Assembly (NCBI RefSeq): GCF_022788635.1
Contig: NZ_CP076024.1
Coordinates: 1,364,001-1,428,000, forward strand
DNA length: 64,000 bases
Source: Methylobacter sp. S3L5C
GTDB lineage: Bacteria; Pseudomonadota; Gammaproteobacteria; Methylococcales; Methylomonadaceae
Reading direction: 5' to 3'
The translations under genes and the position numbers were made by a program. Within the stretch, counting starts at the first letter, position 1; the number at the start of each line of letters is the position of its first letter. Positions 18,990-27,913 of the stretch are shown piece after piece. The notes under the pieces are model-generated. The model ran no database searches. It saw nothing but the letters and a program-made list of their open reading frames with translations, and had not been told where the DNA came from.

Positions 18990-19205
18990 ACAATATTTCG
19001 GACAGTTTATGCGGCGATAGCGCAATAATTACAGAGGGCTGCAAAGCCCGGGCTGGATTTTATGGCAGCAAAGTCCAGCCCTAAGTGGCAAGAAAACCTT
19101 TCCAATAAATGCACATTGAATTTACGGGTTTTCCAACTGGCGATGGAAATGACGTCGCGGCCCGCAGCTTCCAAAGCTTGCTGCTGAAGTCGCTTGGCAA
19201 CCACA
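18990..19205 (-). pseudogene. C-terminal fragment of an IS4-like transposase with right terminal repeat
   Basis: The minus-strand reading ISIASWKTRKFN and LLERFSCHLGLDF is nearly identical to the last 55 residues of the transposase at 22694-23992, and the terminal repeat CAATATTTCGGACAGTTT (18991-19008) follows its stop. Only the end of the element remains, in the opposite orientation to the neighbouring left-end fragment. Confidence 0.8.
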
Positions 19206-19283
19206 CTAGTACTTAGTCAGCGTTGATATGTCGGATGATAACCCCCAAATATAATGCCTTTACATTGACATGAATAAACACCA

Positions 19284-20222
19284 TTGAAAAAGAAATACAT
19301 AGTACGACTAACGGAAGATGAACGCGCTTATTTGGGAAGTTTGATTCATACCGGAAAAGTGGCCGCTCATAAAAGGCTACACGCTGAAATACTGCTCAAA
19401 GCGGATATTAGCGAGTTAGGAGAAAAATGGCTGGAAAAGCCGTACTATTGATGGAGAGAATGAAGCCCGTTTGATCGCGTTAAGTTGTGGCGATGCACCT
19501 GAAGGGCTTAGCCGCTGGACATTACGTTTACTTGGACAGAAGATGGTTGAGCTGGGTTATATTGAAAGTGTATCGCATGAAACTATCAGGCTAACTTTAA
19601 AAAAAACGAGTTAAAATCTTGGCAAAATAAAGAGTGGTGTATTCCGGCTAAAAAAAATGCTGAGTTTGTTTGCGCTATGGAAGATACCCTTGAGGTTTAC
19701 AAGCGACCTTATAATGAAGCGCAACCACTGATTTGCATGGATGAAAGCAGTAAGCAACAGATTAAAGACACGCGAACACCAATACCTGCAAAGCCGGGTA
19801 CTATCGCTCGGTACGACACCGAATATGAACGTAATGGCGTAAGTAATGTTTTTATGTTTTTTGACCTCTTGCAGGGCAAACGAATTGTTGAAGTAACCGA
19901 TCAAAGAACGGCTATTGGTTGGGCGCATCAAATTCGTAACCTGTTTGATGTCCGTTACCGGCAGGCTAAACGTATTACCCTGGTTATGGATGATCTGAAT
20001 ACCCATACTGGTGCCTCTTAATATAAGGCATTTGAGCCAAAAAAAGCGAGAAGGATTCTTGAAAAACTGGAAATACACTACACGCCCAAGCATGGCAGTT
20101 GGTTAAATATGGCCGAGATAGAATTAAGCATTCTGTCGCGGCAATCTATGGATCGCCGCATTCCAGATCAAGAAACTTTAAAAACAGAAATTTCCGCGTG
20201 GCAAGAAAAAAGAAATACTATT
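19284..20222 (+). pseudogene. Decayed IS630-family transposase
   Basis: The reading frame can be followed through several breaks. KKKYIVRLTEDERAYLG starts near 19284 and stops at TGA after WLEKPYY (about 19452). The helix-turn-helix segment normally found next is missing. The frame resumes with ENEARLIALSCGDAPEGLSR, shifts near 19605, runs through MEDTLEVYKRPYN and ICMDESSKQQ, is stopped again after VMDDLNTHTGAS (TAA at 20019), and continues to NMAEIELSILSRQSMDRR before losing similarity near 20222. The three DDE acids (MDES, MDDLN, AEIEL) are still recognisable, which identifies the IS630 family. It cannot make an active protein. Confidence 0.85.
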
Positions 20223-20639
20223 GCTTGCCCTTATATCTTGATTCTGATCCCTCAAAAGACCAGAATCTCCGATTGATCACTGGGAGAGTGGCGAGGAAGT
20301 CTTGCCCATCCTTAGGCTTAGAGCCTGTATTTATAAGGTTGAAGTCTCAATAGAAATCGGTCTGCCATTTTAAGTGATTAACGTCATAATGAGAATTGCT
20401 GTGTCACGTTTCGGTTTTATGATACTTATTATGCATGTGATAGTATTGAAGACAATAAAAACTGACCTCCTCCATTCCATTTTACTCCATCGAGGCTACT
20501 TGCTGGTGTTGCGTTTTTTTATTTGAGGAGTGCTTAACTATGGTTTGTTGTGTAGATTTATTCATGAAAAACAAATCGCTGTGAAAAGCTTCTTTATCTT
20601 CGTTTCATCATTCACAGATATACCTACCAAATAATTGCT
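20223..20639. other. Intergenic region upstream of the MFS transporter
   Basis: About 400 bases without a gene I can support. Short open frames here have no ribosome-binding sites. The region is AT-rich towards 20640 and probably carries the transporter promoter, but no clear -35/-10 pair stands out. Confidence 0.5.
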
Positions 20640-21845
20640 ATGAAAAAAAATTTACATGCAGAACTAAGACAAAATAATCCTTTGTTTATAACTATTATTT
20701 GTATCGTGCTTGTTGCTTTGAACCTTAGGCCCAGTATGGCCTCTTTCGGGCCACTACTGACGCAGATTACTAATTCTATCGGCATCACTTACACACAAAC
20801 TTCATTACTGACAATGTTACCTGTGATTGCCATGGGTATTGGAATGTTTTTTGGCGGAAAAATTAAGTCGACGATTGGCTTGGTTCCCGCAATATTTATC
20901 GCCTTGATTCTGATTGGAGTAGCAACGGCAGCCAGGTATTTTTACTTTGATGTCACTAGCCTGATTACGACGGCTATCATTTCAGGACTCGGAATTGCGA
21001 TCATCCAAGCCCTTATGCCAGCTTTTATCAAGAGTAATTTTACGAATACGCCGCTGTTAATGGGCTTTTATGCAACGGCAATTATGGGTGGTGCGGCTAT
21101 TTCAGCCTCTTTATCGGCATTGCTGGCAAATAAACTAAATAGTTGGCAGCTATCTTTAGCAATTTGGGCTATTTTTGCACTTGTTGGTTTAATTGCATGG
21201 AGAAAGATTAGTCTTATTACCAAAAATCTTGTTAACCAACCGACGAAGAGTGAGAAAACTCAGGATAATTTTTTTACGAACCGAAGAGCTTGGCTATTAG
21301 CATTGTTCTTTGGTTTTGGCACCGCGACTTACACTTGTGTTTTGGCTTGGCTAGCTCCTTTTTATCTGGACCTTGGTTTTACGGATCAAGAGGCAGGGAT
21401 GATATTGGGTTTATTAACGCTATTCGAAGTTGTTTCCGGACTGATTATTCCTATGCTATCCGCAAAAAAGATTGATCGAAGAGGGTATTTATTATTACTT
21501 TTGTTGTTCGTAGCTATAGGTTTTATTGGCCTTGCATTCTCCCCGCTAAAATTAGTAATTCTTTGGCCTGCGTTGCTAGGTATTGGCATTGGCGGGTTAT
21601 TTCCTATGAGCCTTATTGTGTCTATGGACCACATTCACAGCCCTAAACGAAGCGGTAATCTGACAGCCTTTACTCAAGGTGTTGGTTACATCATCGCCGG
21701 CCTTTCACCGCTGATTGCGGGCTTTATTCGTAGTGAAACTAATAGTTTTCAGTATTCATGGTTATTATTAGCGCTCGTTATGGTCATAATGATACCTATG
21801 GCGCTGAGTTTCAATCCGACTGGATATAGTGAAAAATTTGATTGA
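20640..21845 (+). CDS. MFS transporter, CynX/NimT-like
   Basis: A 401-residue transporter with twelve predicted membrane helices. The N-terminal segment VALNLRPSMASFGPLLTQI matches the NLRP-x(3)-S-x-GPLL signature of the CynX/NimT (cyanate / 2-nitroimidazole) branch of the major facilitator superfamily. The substrate is not predictable; no cynase gene is near. The ATG at 20640 lacks a good Shine-Dalgarno sequence. It sits between the decayed IS630 gene and a VanY-type gene, in a zone of insertion sequences, and may be an acquired single gene. Confidence 0.82.
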   Translation: MKKNLHAELRQNNPLFITIICIVLVALNLRPSMASFGPLLTQITNSIGITYTQTSLLTMLPVIAMGIGMFFGGKIKSTIGLVPAIFIALILIGVATAARYFYFDVTSLITTAIISGLGIAIIQALMPAFIKSNFTNTPLLMGFYATAIMGGAAISASLSALLANKLNSWQLSLAIWAIFALVGLIAWRKISLITKNLVNQPTKSEKTQDNFFTNRRAWLLALFFGFGTATYTCVLAWLAPFYLDLGFTDQEAGMILGLLTLFEVVSGLIIPMLSAKKIDRRGYLLLLLLFVAIGFIGLAFSPLKLVILWPALLGIGIGGLFPMSLIVSMDHIHSPKRSGNLTAFTQGVGYIIAGLSPLIAGFIRSETNSFQYSWLLLALVMVIMIPMALSFNPTGYSEKFD

Positions 21846-21866
21846 AAATAACTGCTGTCAGATTAA

Positions 21867-21903
21867 AGCCCTAACCCCGCTTTTTCAAAGCGGGGTTAGG
21901 GCT
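21867..21903. terminator. Strong hairpin between convergent genes
   Basis: AGCCCTAACCCCGCTTT (21867-21883) pairs perfectly with AAAGCGGGGTTAGGGCT (21887-21903) around a 3-base loop. Neither side has a long T tract, but its place 22 bases after the MFS stop and before the end of the convergent VanY-type gene suggests a bidirectional terminator. Confidence 0.65.
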
Positions 21904-21990
21904 AATTGCATAAAATTTAATGCAGTACCTTCAATACACTCTAATTTTTGGCGCAATGAATGGGTGCCTTACTAATTAGGTAAATTAAAA

Positions 21991-22548
21991 CTAAGGGGGT
22001 GGCGTAGCGAGCCCCTCTTGAGCGAAAGGCTGAACATCGTTAAAACACCAATGCCATGGTTCATATTGGTAACCGCAGTGGTTGCCAATGGGATAAGAAA
22101 GATAATAGCCAAATTTAACGGCATGTGCATTAAGCCAAGCAAATGCAGCTGTTTGTTCGAATTCGACTTCAAGCGGACGACTACCTGGAGTTGTTATATC
22201 TACAGCGCGTCCGGTATGGTGCTCGCTGAAACCAGGTGGAGCAGATACGGTGAGAATTTCTTCAACAGCCATTCCAGCTGCGATCTTTCGACGAATAATC
22301 TCGGTTTGGCGGTTTACACTACGGAAAGCCGAGACAATGAAAAGTTCGATTCCGTCATTGTGGGCCGCGATCTTGAGATTGCGCCAAGTCTCTGCAGCGG
22401 CGGCGACAAGCAGATGATATCTTCCATCGGCTCCGATTTCTGCAACTTCGAAGCTGCTGGCTTCTTCGTAAACATGCAGGCCACGCGCCACTATCAATTC
22501 ACTTTTAATTCCAAGTGCTGTGTTTAGAGAGGCGAGATGTGGATTCAT
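21991..22548 (-). CDS. VanY-type D-alanyl-D-alanine carboxypeptidase (peptidase M15B)
   Basis: A 185-residue zinc peptidase of the M15B/VanY type that trims the terminal D-Ala of peptidoglycan stem peptides. Motifs: SAFRSVNRQ, the zinc site SEHHTGRAVDI (His and Asp ligands) and EPWHW with the last His. No signal peptide is visible, so it may act in the cytoplasm or be exported in another way. The ATG at 22548 is used; a TTG two codons upstream is also possible. It is convergent with the MFS gene, and an IS4 element starts 42 bases upstream of its start, so its promoter may have been displaced. Confidence 0.85.
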   Translation of the reverse strand: MNPHLASLNTALGIKSELIVARGLHVYEEASSFEVAEIGADGRYHLLVAAAAETWRNLKIAAHNDGIELFIVSAFRSVNRQTEIIRRKIAAGMAVEEILTVSAPPGFSEHHTGRAVDITTPGSRPLEVEFEQTAAFAWLNAHAVKFGYYLSYPIGNHCGYQYEPWHWCFNDVQPFAQEGLATPPP

Positions 22549-22589
22549 GATCAAGTAAGATACTCAACGATAAGTAGACGTCTATTAAA

Positions 22590-24009
22590 CCAATACTTCG
22601 GACAGTTTTGCTTTGATTAAAAATAGTCTGGAAGCCTGCAGCGTGGGAAGATGTAGTCAACGACGATAACAGCCCAACACGCCAAAGGCTTCCATGTACT
22701 TAATAGAACCCATTCTGCAGCAAATGTCCAGTGTAGCAAAACCGCAACGTAAGTTTATGTTCATCTTGCTAACAACCCTGACGTATCTGCCGGGACGGGT
22801 AAATTTCCGAAACCTTGGCCGTTATAGTCCTCTGAATGAAAAAACCTTTTCGAGATGGTTTCGTCGCTCGTTCGATTTTGTTACCTTCAATTTATTGAGC
22901 TTGAAGGATTTAACAGATAAGGGTGAATGGTTAGCAGCAATTGATGCCAGCTTTTTACCTAAAAGCGGTCGCAGCAGTTACGGCCTGGACTGGTTTTGGA
23001 ACGGTTCACAGGGACAGGCTGAACGCGGACTGGAAATTTCACTACTGGCCTTGGTGGATGTGACACACAACACAGCCTATACGCTGTCGGCTTATCAAAC
23101 GCCCGCTTTGCCCAAAGCACCGAAGGTACCTGAAGTCGTCAAAGAGTCGACCTTAAATAGCGAAACCAAGGTGGCTCAAGATGTCGAGAAGACACCGAAG
23201 AGCAAAGCCGAGAAAACGCCCAAAGAAACCCGGATCACCCGGGTAGATAGCTACCTTGATCACGTCAAACGCGATACCAAGGGACTGTTAGGGAAAATCC
23301 GTTATCTGGTCGCGGACAGCTTTTACGCGAAGACCAAGTTTATTAATGGCGTGGTGGAACATGGCCTGTACGTGGCCAGTAAGTTACGGCATGATGCCGA
23401 TCTGCTCTGGTTATATACCGGTGAACAAAAAGCCAAAGGTCGACCTCGCAAGTTTGCAGGCAAAGTGTGTTTTGATGATTTATCACGCTTTGAACTGGCC
23501 GGAGAAATCGATGGCCAGCACGTCTATACCGCTATCGTCAATTCGCCAACGTTCAAACGTACTCTGCGGATTGTCTATATCGTGCGAGAAGAAAAAGGCA
23601 AAACCTATACGGCATTATTATTTTGCACTGACACTGACTGTGCGGCGCTGGACATCCTGCGCTATTACAAAGCAAGATTTCAGATTGAGTTCGTGTTTCG
23701 CGATGCCAAGCAATACACTGGACTATGCGATTGCCAAGCGACTTCCGAAGCAAAGTTGGACTTCCATTTCAATGCTTCACTGGCCGCACTGAATTTGCTG
23801 CGTCTGGAAGACCGGCAACAGGCCGTGGAAGGCTCAGGTCGCCATGTTATTTCGATCGCCAGTTGGAAGACCCGTAAATTCAACGCCCATTTATTGGAAA
23901 GGTTTTCTTGCCACTTAGGGATCGACTTTACTGCCATAAAATCCAGTCAAGGCTTTACAGACCTCTGTAACTATGGGGCTATCGCCGCGTAAACTGTCCG
24001 AAGTATTGG
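22590..24009 (+). mobile_element. IS4-family insertion sequence, complete copy
   Basis: The element is bounded by perfect 19-bp inverted repeats, CCAATACTTCGGACAGTTT at 22590-22608 and its complement at 23991-24009. One transposase gene fills it. Fragments of the same element lie at 18803-19205 and as short end-pieces near 29489 and 29670. A target duplication is not obvious from the flanks. Confidence 0.9.
22694..23992 (+). CDS. IS4-family transposase
   Basis: A 432-residue DDE transposase. The first Asp is in AAIDASFLPKSGR (about residue 92), the second in LVADSFYAKTKF, and the YREK signature (Y-x2-R-x3-E-x6-K) is exact in YKARFQIEFVFRDAK (about residues 325-340), placing it in family IS4. 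A Lys/Glu/Pro-rich insertion lies between the first two acidic positions. The frame is intact and the stop codon touches the right inverted repeat, so the copy may be active. Confidence 0.9.
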   Translation: MYLIEPILQQMSSVAKPQRKFMFILLTTLTYLPGRVNFRNLGRYSPLNEKTFSRWFRRSFDFVTFNLLSLKDLTDKGEWLAAIDASFLPKSGRSSYGLDWFWNGSQGQAERGLEISLLALVDVTHNTAYTLSAYQTPALPKAPKVPEVVKESTLNSETKVAQDVEKTPKSKAEKTPKETRITRVDSYLDHVKRDTKGLLGKIRYLVADSFYAKTKFINGVVEHGLYVASKLRHDADLLWLYTGEQKAKGRPRKFAGKVCFDDLSRFELAGEIDGQHVYTAIVNSPTFKRTLRIVYIVREEKGKTYTALLFCTDTDCAALDILRYYKARFQIEFVFRDAKQYTGLCDCQATSEAKLDFHFNASLAALNLLRLEDRQQAVEGSGRHVISIASWKTRKFNAHLLERFSCHLGIDFTAIKSSQGFTDLCNYGAIAA

Positions 24010-24083
24010 GGTATATTCATGGTTTGATAGCCCCTGATGCTATAATTCTAACATTATTCTTTGATGAAACAGGATTGATAGCA

Positions 24084-24881
24084 ATGAGTTGGTTTGGCAC
24101 AGTTGTAGGTGGAGCATTCGGATTTTTGCTTGGTGGACCTTTAGGTGCCATTTTAGGTGCCTCCGTTGGCCATCAGTTTAGCAAAGGCTTAACCGGTATA
24201 GAAACCGGTGAAACGCTCAACTCCGGCGATCAACACCGAGTCCAAACGGCTTTTTTTACGGCCACTTTTTCAGTGATGGGCCACATTGCCAAAGCAGATG
24301 GCCATGTCTCTCCAGAAGAAATTTCGCTCGCCAACCACGTCATGAGCGAAATGGCTCTGACCAGCGATATGCGGGTAACCGCGATCAACCTTTTTCAACA
24401 GGGTAAACAAGCAGATTTTCCACTGGATGAAGTGTTGGCTCAATTTTATAAAGAATGTCATCGCCGTACCGATTTACTACGCATGTTTCTGGAAATCCAG
24501 TTACAAGAAGCTTTTGCCGATGGTACCTTGGCGGTTAGCGAAGAAAAACTGCTTTTACATATTTGTAGTCACTTAAGAATTTCCCGGTTTGACTATGAAC
24601 GCTTGAAAATACAACTACTAGCTCAACAGCGCTTCCAGGGTAGCAGCTCTTATAGCCCAAAAATGCCATCAAAAAGCAGCCTGCAAGATGCTTATGGGGT
24701 TTTAGGCTTAACACCTCACGCCAGTAAGGTCGAAGTCAAAAAAGCCTATCGCCGCTTAATGAACCAAAATCATCCGGATAAATTGGTCGCGAAAGGATTA
24801 CCTGAAGAAATGATGCGCCTGGCTAAAGAAAAAACCCAAAAAATCAGCAAAGCCTACCAAATTATTCAAAAAATTGGTTAA
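24084..24881 (+). CDS. djlA: DjlA-like co-chaperone (TerB-like + J domain)
   Basis: A 265-residue protein. A short glycine-rich hydrophobic N-terminus (GTVVGGAFGFLLGGPLGAILGASVG, split around residues 4-28) could anchor it in the inner membrane; a TerB-like helical domain follows (about 55-165, with KADGHVSPEE); the C-terminus is a J domain (about 200-265) with the HPD motif in NQNHPDKLVAKG. This is the layout of DjlA, which stimulates DnaK. I start at the ATG at 24084, preceded by AGGA. A frame beginning at 23973 would start inside the IS4 element. The IS4 end lies 74 bases upstream, so the native promoter may be lost or altered. Confidence 0.85.
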   Translation: MSWFGTVVGGAFGFLLGGPLGAILGASVGHQFSKGLTGIETGETLNSGDQHRVQTAFFTATFSVMGHIAKADGHVSPEEISLANHVMSEMALTSDMRVTAINLFQQGKQADFPLDEVLAQFYKECHRRTDLLRMFLEIQLQEAFADGTLAVSEEKLLLHICSHLRISRFDYERLKIQLLAQQRFQGSSSYSPKMPSKSSLQDAYGVLGLTPHASKVEVKKAYRRLMNQNHPDKLVAKGLPEEMMRLAKEKTQKISKAYQIIQKIG

Positions 24882-25046
24882 TAACCCTAAATTATCTGAC
24901 ACGAGCCTAATCGTCTAAATCACAACTATCCCGTTATTGGGTGTTAGAATATGTGACGATATTTCTACTGAACTTAGATACCTATTGACTCATTAAAATG
25001 AAGACAACCCCATCATCGTTAATAATACTATCTATTTGAGGACACT

Positions 25047-27698
25047 ATGCGGAACCTGAAGCTTTTAACCGCGATAATTGGTACGACACTGGCCATCGCT
25101 ATTGTTTTATTTGTCACCTTCCACTTTATATTTCTTGATCTGTTTGTGGATTTATGGTGGTACCAATCAATAAAACTTGAAGCTTACTTCTGGCTAAGAC
25201 TGCTCTACAAATTCTTTCTTTCCGGTGGAGTAACGCTGGCATTTTTTACCATTTTCTTTTTCCATTTCTGGATTGCCTCGCGTTATCTGGGTTTAAATCC
25301 GCCCGATGAAATTTTTAATAATATAGATAAACGCAAACGTTTCCAGCGCTTTGCCGGCACTTTTATGAGCGGTTCGGCAAAGATATACACCCCTATATCG
25401 CTGATACTGGCTATATTTGTAGCTATTCCGTTTTATAATCAATGGGAAACGACACTGCTATACTTTTTTGGCAGTAATTCGGGCGTAAATGAAACCGTTT
25501 ACGGCAATGATGTCAGCTTTTATATGCTGTTCTATCCGACTTACATGTTGATTCAGCAAGAACTCCTGGAAACTGCCGCACTGATTTTCTGCATGGTTGG
25601 TATTTTATATTGGCTGGAACATGTTTTTATACCCAATCAAAGCCTCGAATTTCCGGTAGGGGCCAAGATTCACCTAAGTATTTTAATCAGCTTTGTTGTT
25701 GGTTTTGTCATCTGGGGTTTCATGCTGGATCGTTTTACCCTGCTTTTTACAGATATTCACGAACCCATATTTTATGGCCCCGGTTTTGTAGAAATGCGCT
25801 ATTTATTACCACTCATCTGGCTGGAAATTTTTACTTTCCTGGTAATGGCAATAGCGGCAGGCCTGTTTATTTTTTCAGAAAAACACCGGGTTAAAGCACC
25901 ATTTTTAATATCTCTGACTATTTTTCTCTGCGTCGCAGGCTTACCAAAAATTCAATTTATCCCCAATTTAATCCAAAAGTATATCGTCGATCCGAATCCC
26001 GTTAAAACCAATAAATCGCTTATCCAGCACAATATTGATTCGACACTGGCAGCTTACGATTTAAATAATATCAAAATCGTTAATACAACTATTAAGCTTA
26101 ATGCTACAGAAGATATAGATACTTGGGGCACTCAAAAACGCTTTGAAAATATTCCGGTATGGGATAGAGAATTTATTATTGACAGCTACAAGCAACTACA
26201 GGAAATCAGGCCTTATTACAATATACTATCTGTTGATGAAGATCGTTATTTTGCCCTTGGTCATACCCGACAGGTTAATCTGGCCGCCAGAGAAGTTAAT
26301 ACCTCCAAATTGCCACCTGAGGCGCAAAACTGGGAAAACATCCACTTGCGCTACACGCATGGCTACGGTGCTGTAGTTACCCCGGCAGCGCAGGACGCCG
26401 ATAAACCTCTGGATTGGTATTTACGTGATTTAAACATGAGCTCCAATGTCGGATTTAATGTCGAACACCCGGACATTTACTATGGCGAGGAACAGTATGA
26501 CTATGCCATCGTTCCCAATAAACTTGATATTGTTGGAATTGCCGGCACTGATCCAGGTGTAGCATTAACTTATCACGGTGACGGCGGAATTCCGATTGCC
26601 TCCCTGTTCAGAAAAGCCTTGTTTTCTTTTTATCTTAAGGATGAAAAAATATTTTTTTCATCCAATATATCTACAGAAAGTAAAGTCAAAATACGCAGAA
26701 ATATAACCGAGCGCATTAGTCGACTAACTCCTTTCCTGCACCTGGATAAAGACCCTTATCTGGTTATCAATAAAGATCGGTTTTACTGGATACAGGATGC
26801 CTATACCTTATCCGATAAATATCCGGTTTCACAACCGGCAGCTGATGACTTTCTGGGAGGTAAACAGAATTTTAACTACATCCGTAATTCCGTCAAGATT
26901 GTTGTCGATGCCTATGATGGCGATGTGGATTTTTATATTTCAGATCCCTCTGATGCTATTATTAAGGCATACAGCAATGCGTATCCGGGATTATTTAAAC
27001 ATCTGGACGAAATGCCTGTCGAATTAAAGAAACATTTACGCTATCCTCGTGATCTTTATTATATGCAGATGAAAGTGTATGCCAAATATCATCAGCTAAG
27101 TCCTGAATTATTCTACGAGCAGGCCGAAACCTGGGCGCAAGCGAATGTCCGTGGAGAACCGGTACAACCTTATTATCAGACCATGGACTTTGGAAACTGT
27201 AAAGATATTGAAGAATTTGTCTTAATTGAACCAATGACACCAGTCAATAGAACCAACCTCAGTATGATTGGCGTTGCCGGGATACTGGATAAAGCCAACT
27301 GTAATCAAAATTACAAGCCAGGCATTACCATTTACAAATTTGAAAAAGATGTTCAGGTTAATGGCCCGGCTCAAATTGAAGCATTGACTCAGCAGAAACC
27401 TGAAATTTCGGAACAATTTACCCTATGGAATCAGGGCGGTTCACGGATTGAAATGGGCCGCATGATTATTCTGCCAATGGGAAATACCGTGCTTTATGTT
27501 CAACCCATCTATATAGCCTCACTCAAAGATAAAATGCCCCAACTAACCCGAGTGATTGTTTCCATTGGCAACGAAACGATTATGGATACAACCTTATCGT
27601 CAGCCTTTAACCGCTTAAAACAAATTTTCATTAAAAATGCCTCGGAAAGTGAGCAAACAGCGACTTTTAACAACATTCTGGGACAGATGGAAAAGTAA
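25047..27698 (+). CDS. UPF0182 family membrane protein
   Basis: An 883-residue protein of the UPF0182 family (COG1615), function unknown. The N-terminal third has about seven membrane helices beginning at residue 5; the large remainder looks exported or periplasmic. Family-typical passages include NYIRNSVKIVVDAYDGDVDFY and AYSNAYPGLFKHLDEMP near residue 630. The ATG is preceded by TTGAGGA. It is a single-gene unit followed by a good terminator. Why the family is present in this organism cannot be inferred from neighbours. Confidence 0.88.
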   Translation: MRNLKLLTAIIGTTLAIAIVLFVTFHFIFLDLFVDLWWYQSIKLEAYFWLRLLYKFFLSGGVTLAFFTIFFFHFWIASRYLGLNPPDEIFNNIDKRKRFQRFAGTFMSGSAKIYTPISLILAIFVAIPFYNQWETTLLYFFGSNSGVNETVYGNDVSFYMLFYPTYMLIQQELLETAALIFCMVGILYWLEHVFIPNQSLEFPVGAKIHLSILISFVVGFVIWGFMLDRFTLLFTDIHEPIFYGPGFVEMRYLLPLIWLEIFTFLVMAIAAGLFIFSEKHRVKAPFLISLTIFLCVAGLPKIQFIPNLIQKYIVDPNPVKTNKSLIQHNIDSTLAAYDLNNIKIVNTTIKLNATEDIDTWGTQKRFENIPVWDREFIIDSYKQLQEIRPYYNILSVDEDRYFALGHTRQVNLAAREVNTSKLPPEAQNWENIHLRYTHGYGAVVTPAAQDADKPLDWYLRDLNMSSNVGFNVEHPDIYYGEEQYDYAIVPNKLDIVGIAGTDPGVALTYHGDGGIPIASLFRKALFSFYLKDEKIFFSSNISTESKVKIRRNITERISRLTPFLHLDKDPYLVINKDRFYWIQDAYTLSDKYPVSQPAADDFLGGKQNFNYIRNSVKIVVDAYDGDVDFYISDPSDAIIKAYSNAYPGLFKHLDEMPVELKKHLRYPRDLYYMQMKVYAKYHQLSPELFYEQAETWAQANVRGEPVQPYYQTMDFGNCKDIEEFVLIEPMTPVNRTNLSMIGVAGILDKANCNQNYKPGITIYKFEKDVQVNGPAQIEALTQQKPEISEQFTLWNQGGSRIEMGRMIILPMGNTVLYVQPIYIASLKDKMPQLTRVIVSIGNETIMDTTLSSAFNRLKQIFIKNASESEQTATFNNILGQMEK

Positions 27699-27705
27699 GT
27701 AATAA

Positions 27706-27735
27706 AGCCGGCGGACTCATTTCGCCGGCTATTTT
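27706..27735 (+). terminator. Rho-independent terminator of the UPF0182 gene
   Basis: AGCCGGCG (27706-27713) pairs with CGCCGGCT (27723-27730), followed by ATTTTAG. It begins eight bases after the stop codon. Confidence 0.72.
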
Positions 27736-27913
27736 AGTGCACAGAATAGCTCGCAATAAATAATCTGCCAAAAAGTCATACCATAAACCCTGTTTATAAT
27801 GGGAATCCATGGCACTTTTGCAGCGGATATTTTTACGAATTACTCGGCATCAAACTTCCCGGTTAACACACCAACTCAACAAGCCGGTCTTCCCATCTAA
27901 TTAAGGTGCTTTT

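Noticed and set aside
20099-20353. 84-codon frame after the IS630 relic
   Set aside because: Its first half is a shifted reading of the decayed transposase; no own start signals.
27799-27900. 33-codon frame between the UPF0182 terminator and the ATA-start glycosyltransferase
   Set aside because: No Shine-Dalgarno, no hydrophobic or conserved features; considered as a leader peptide but unsupported.
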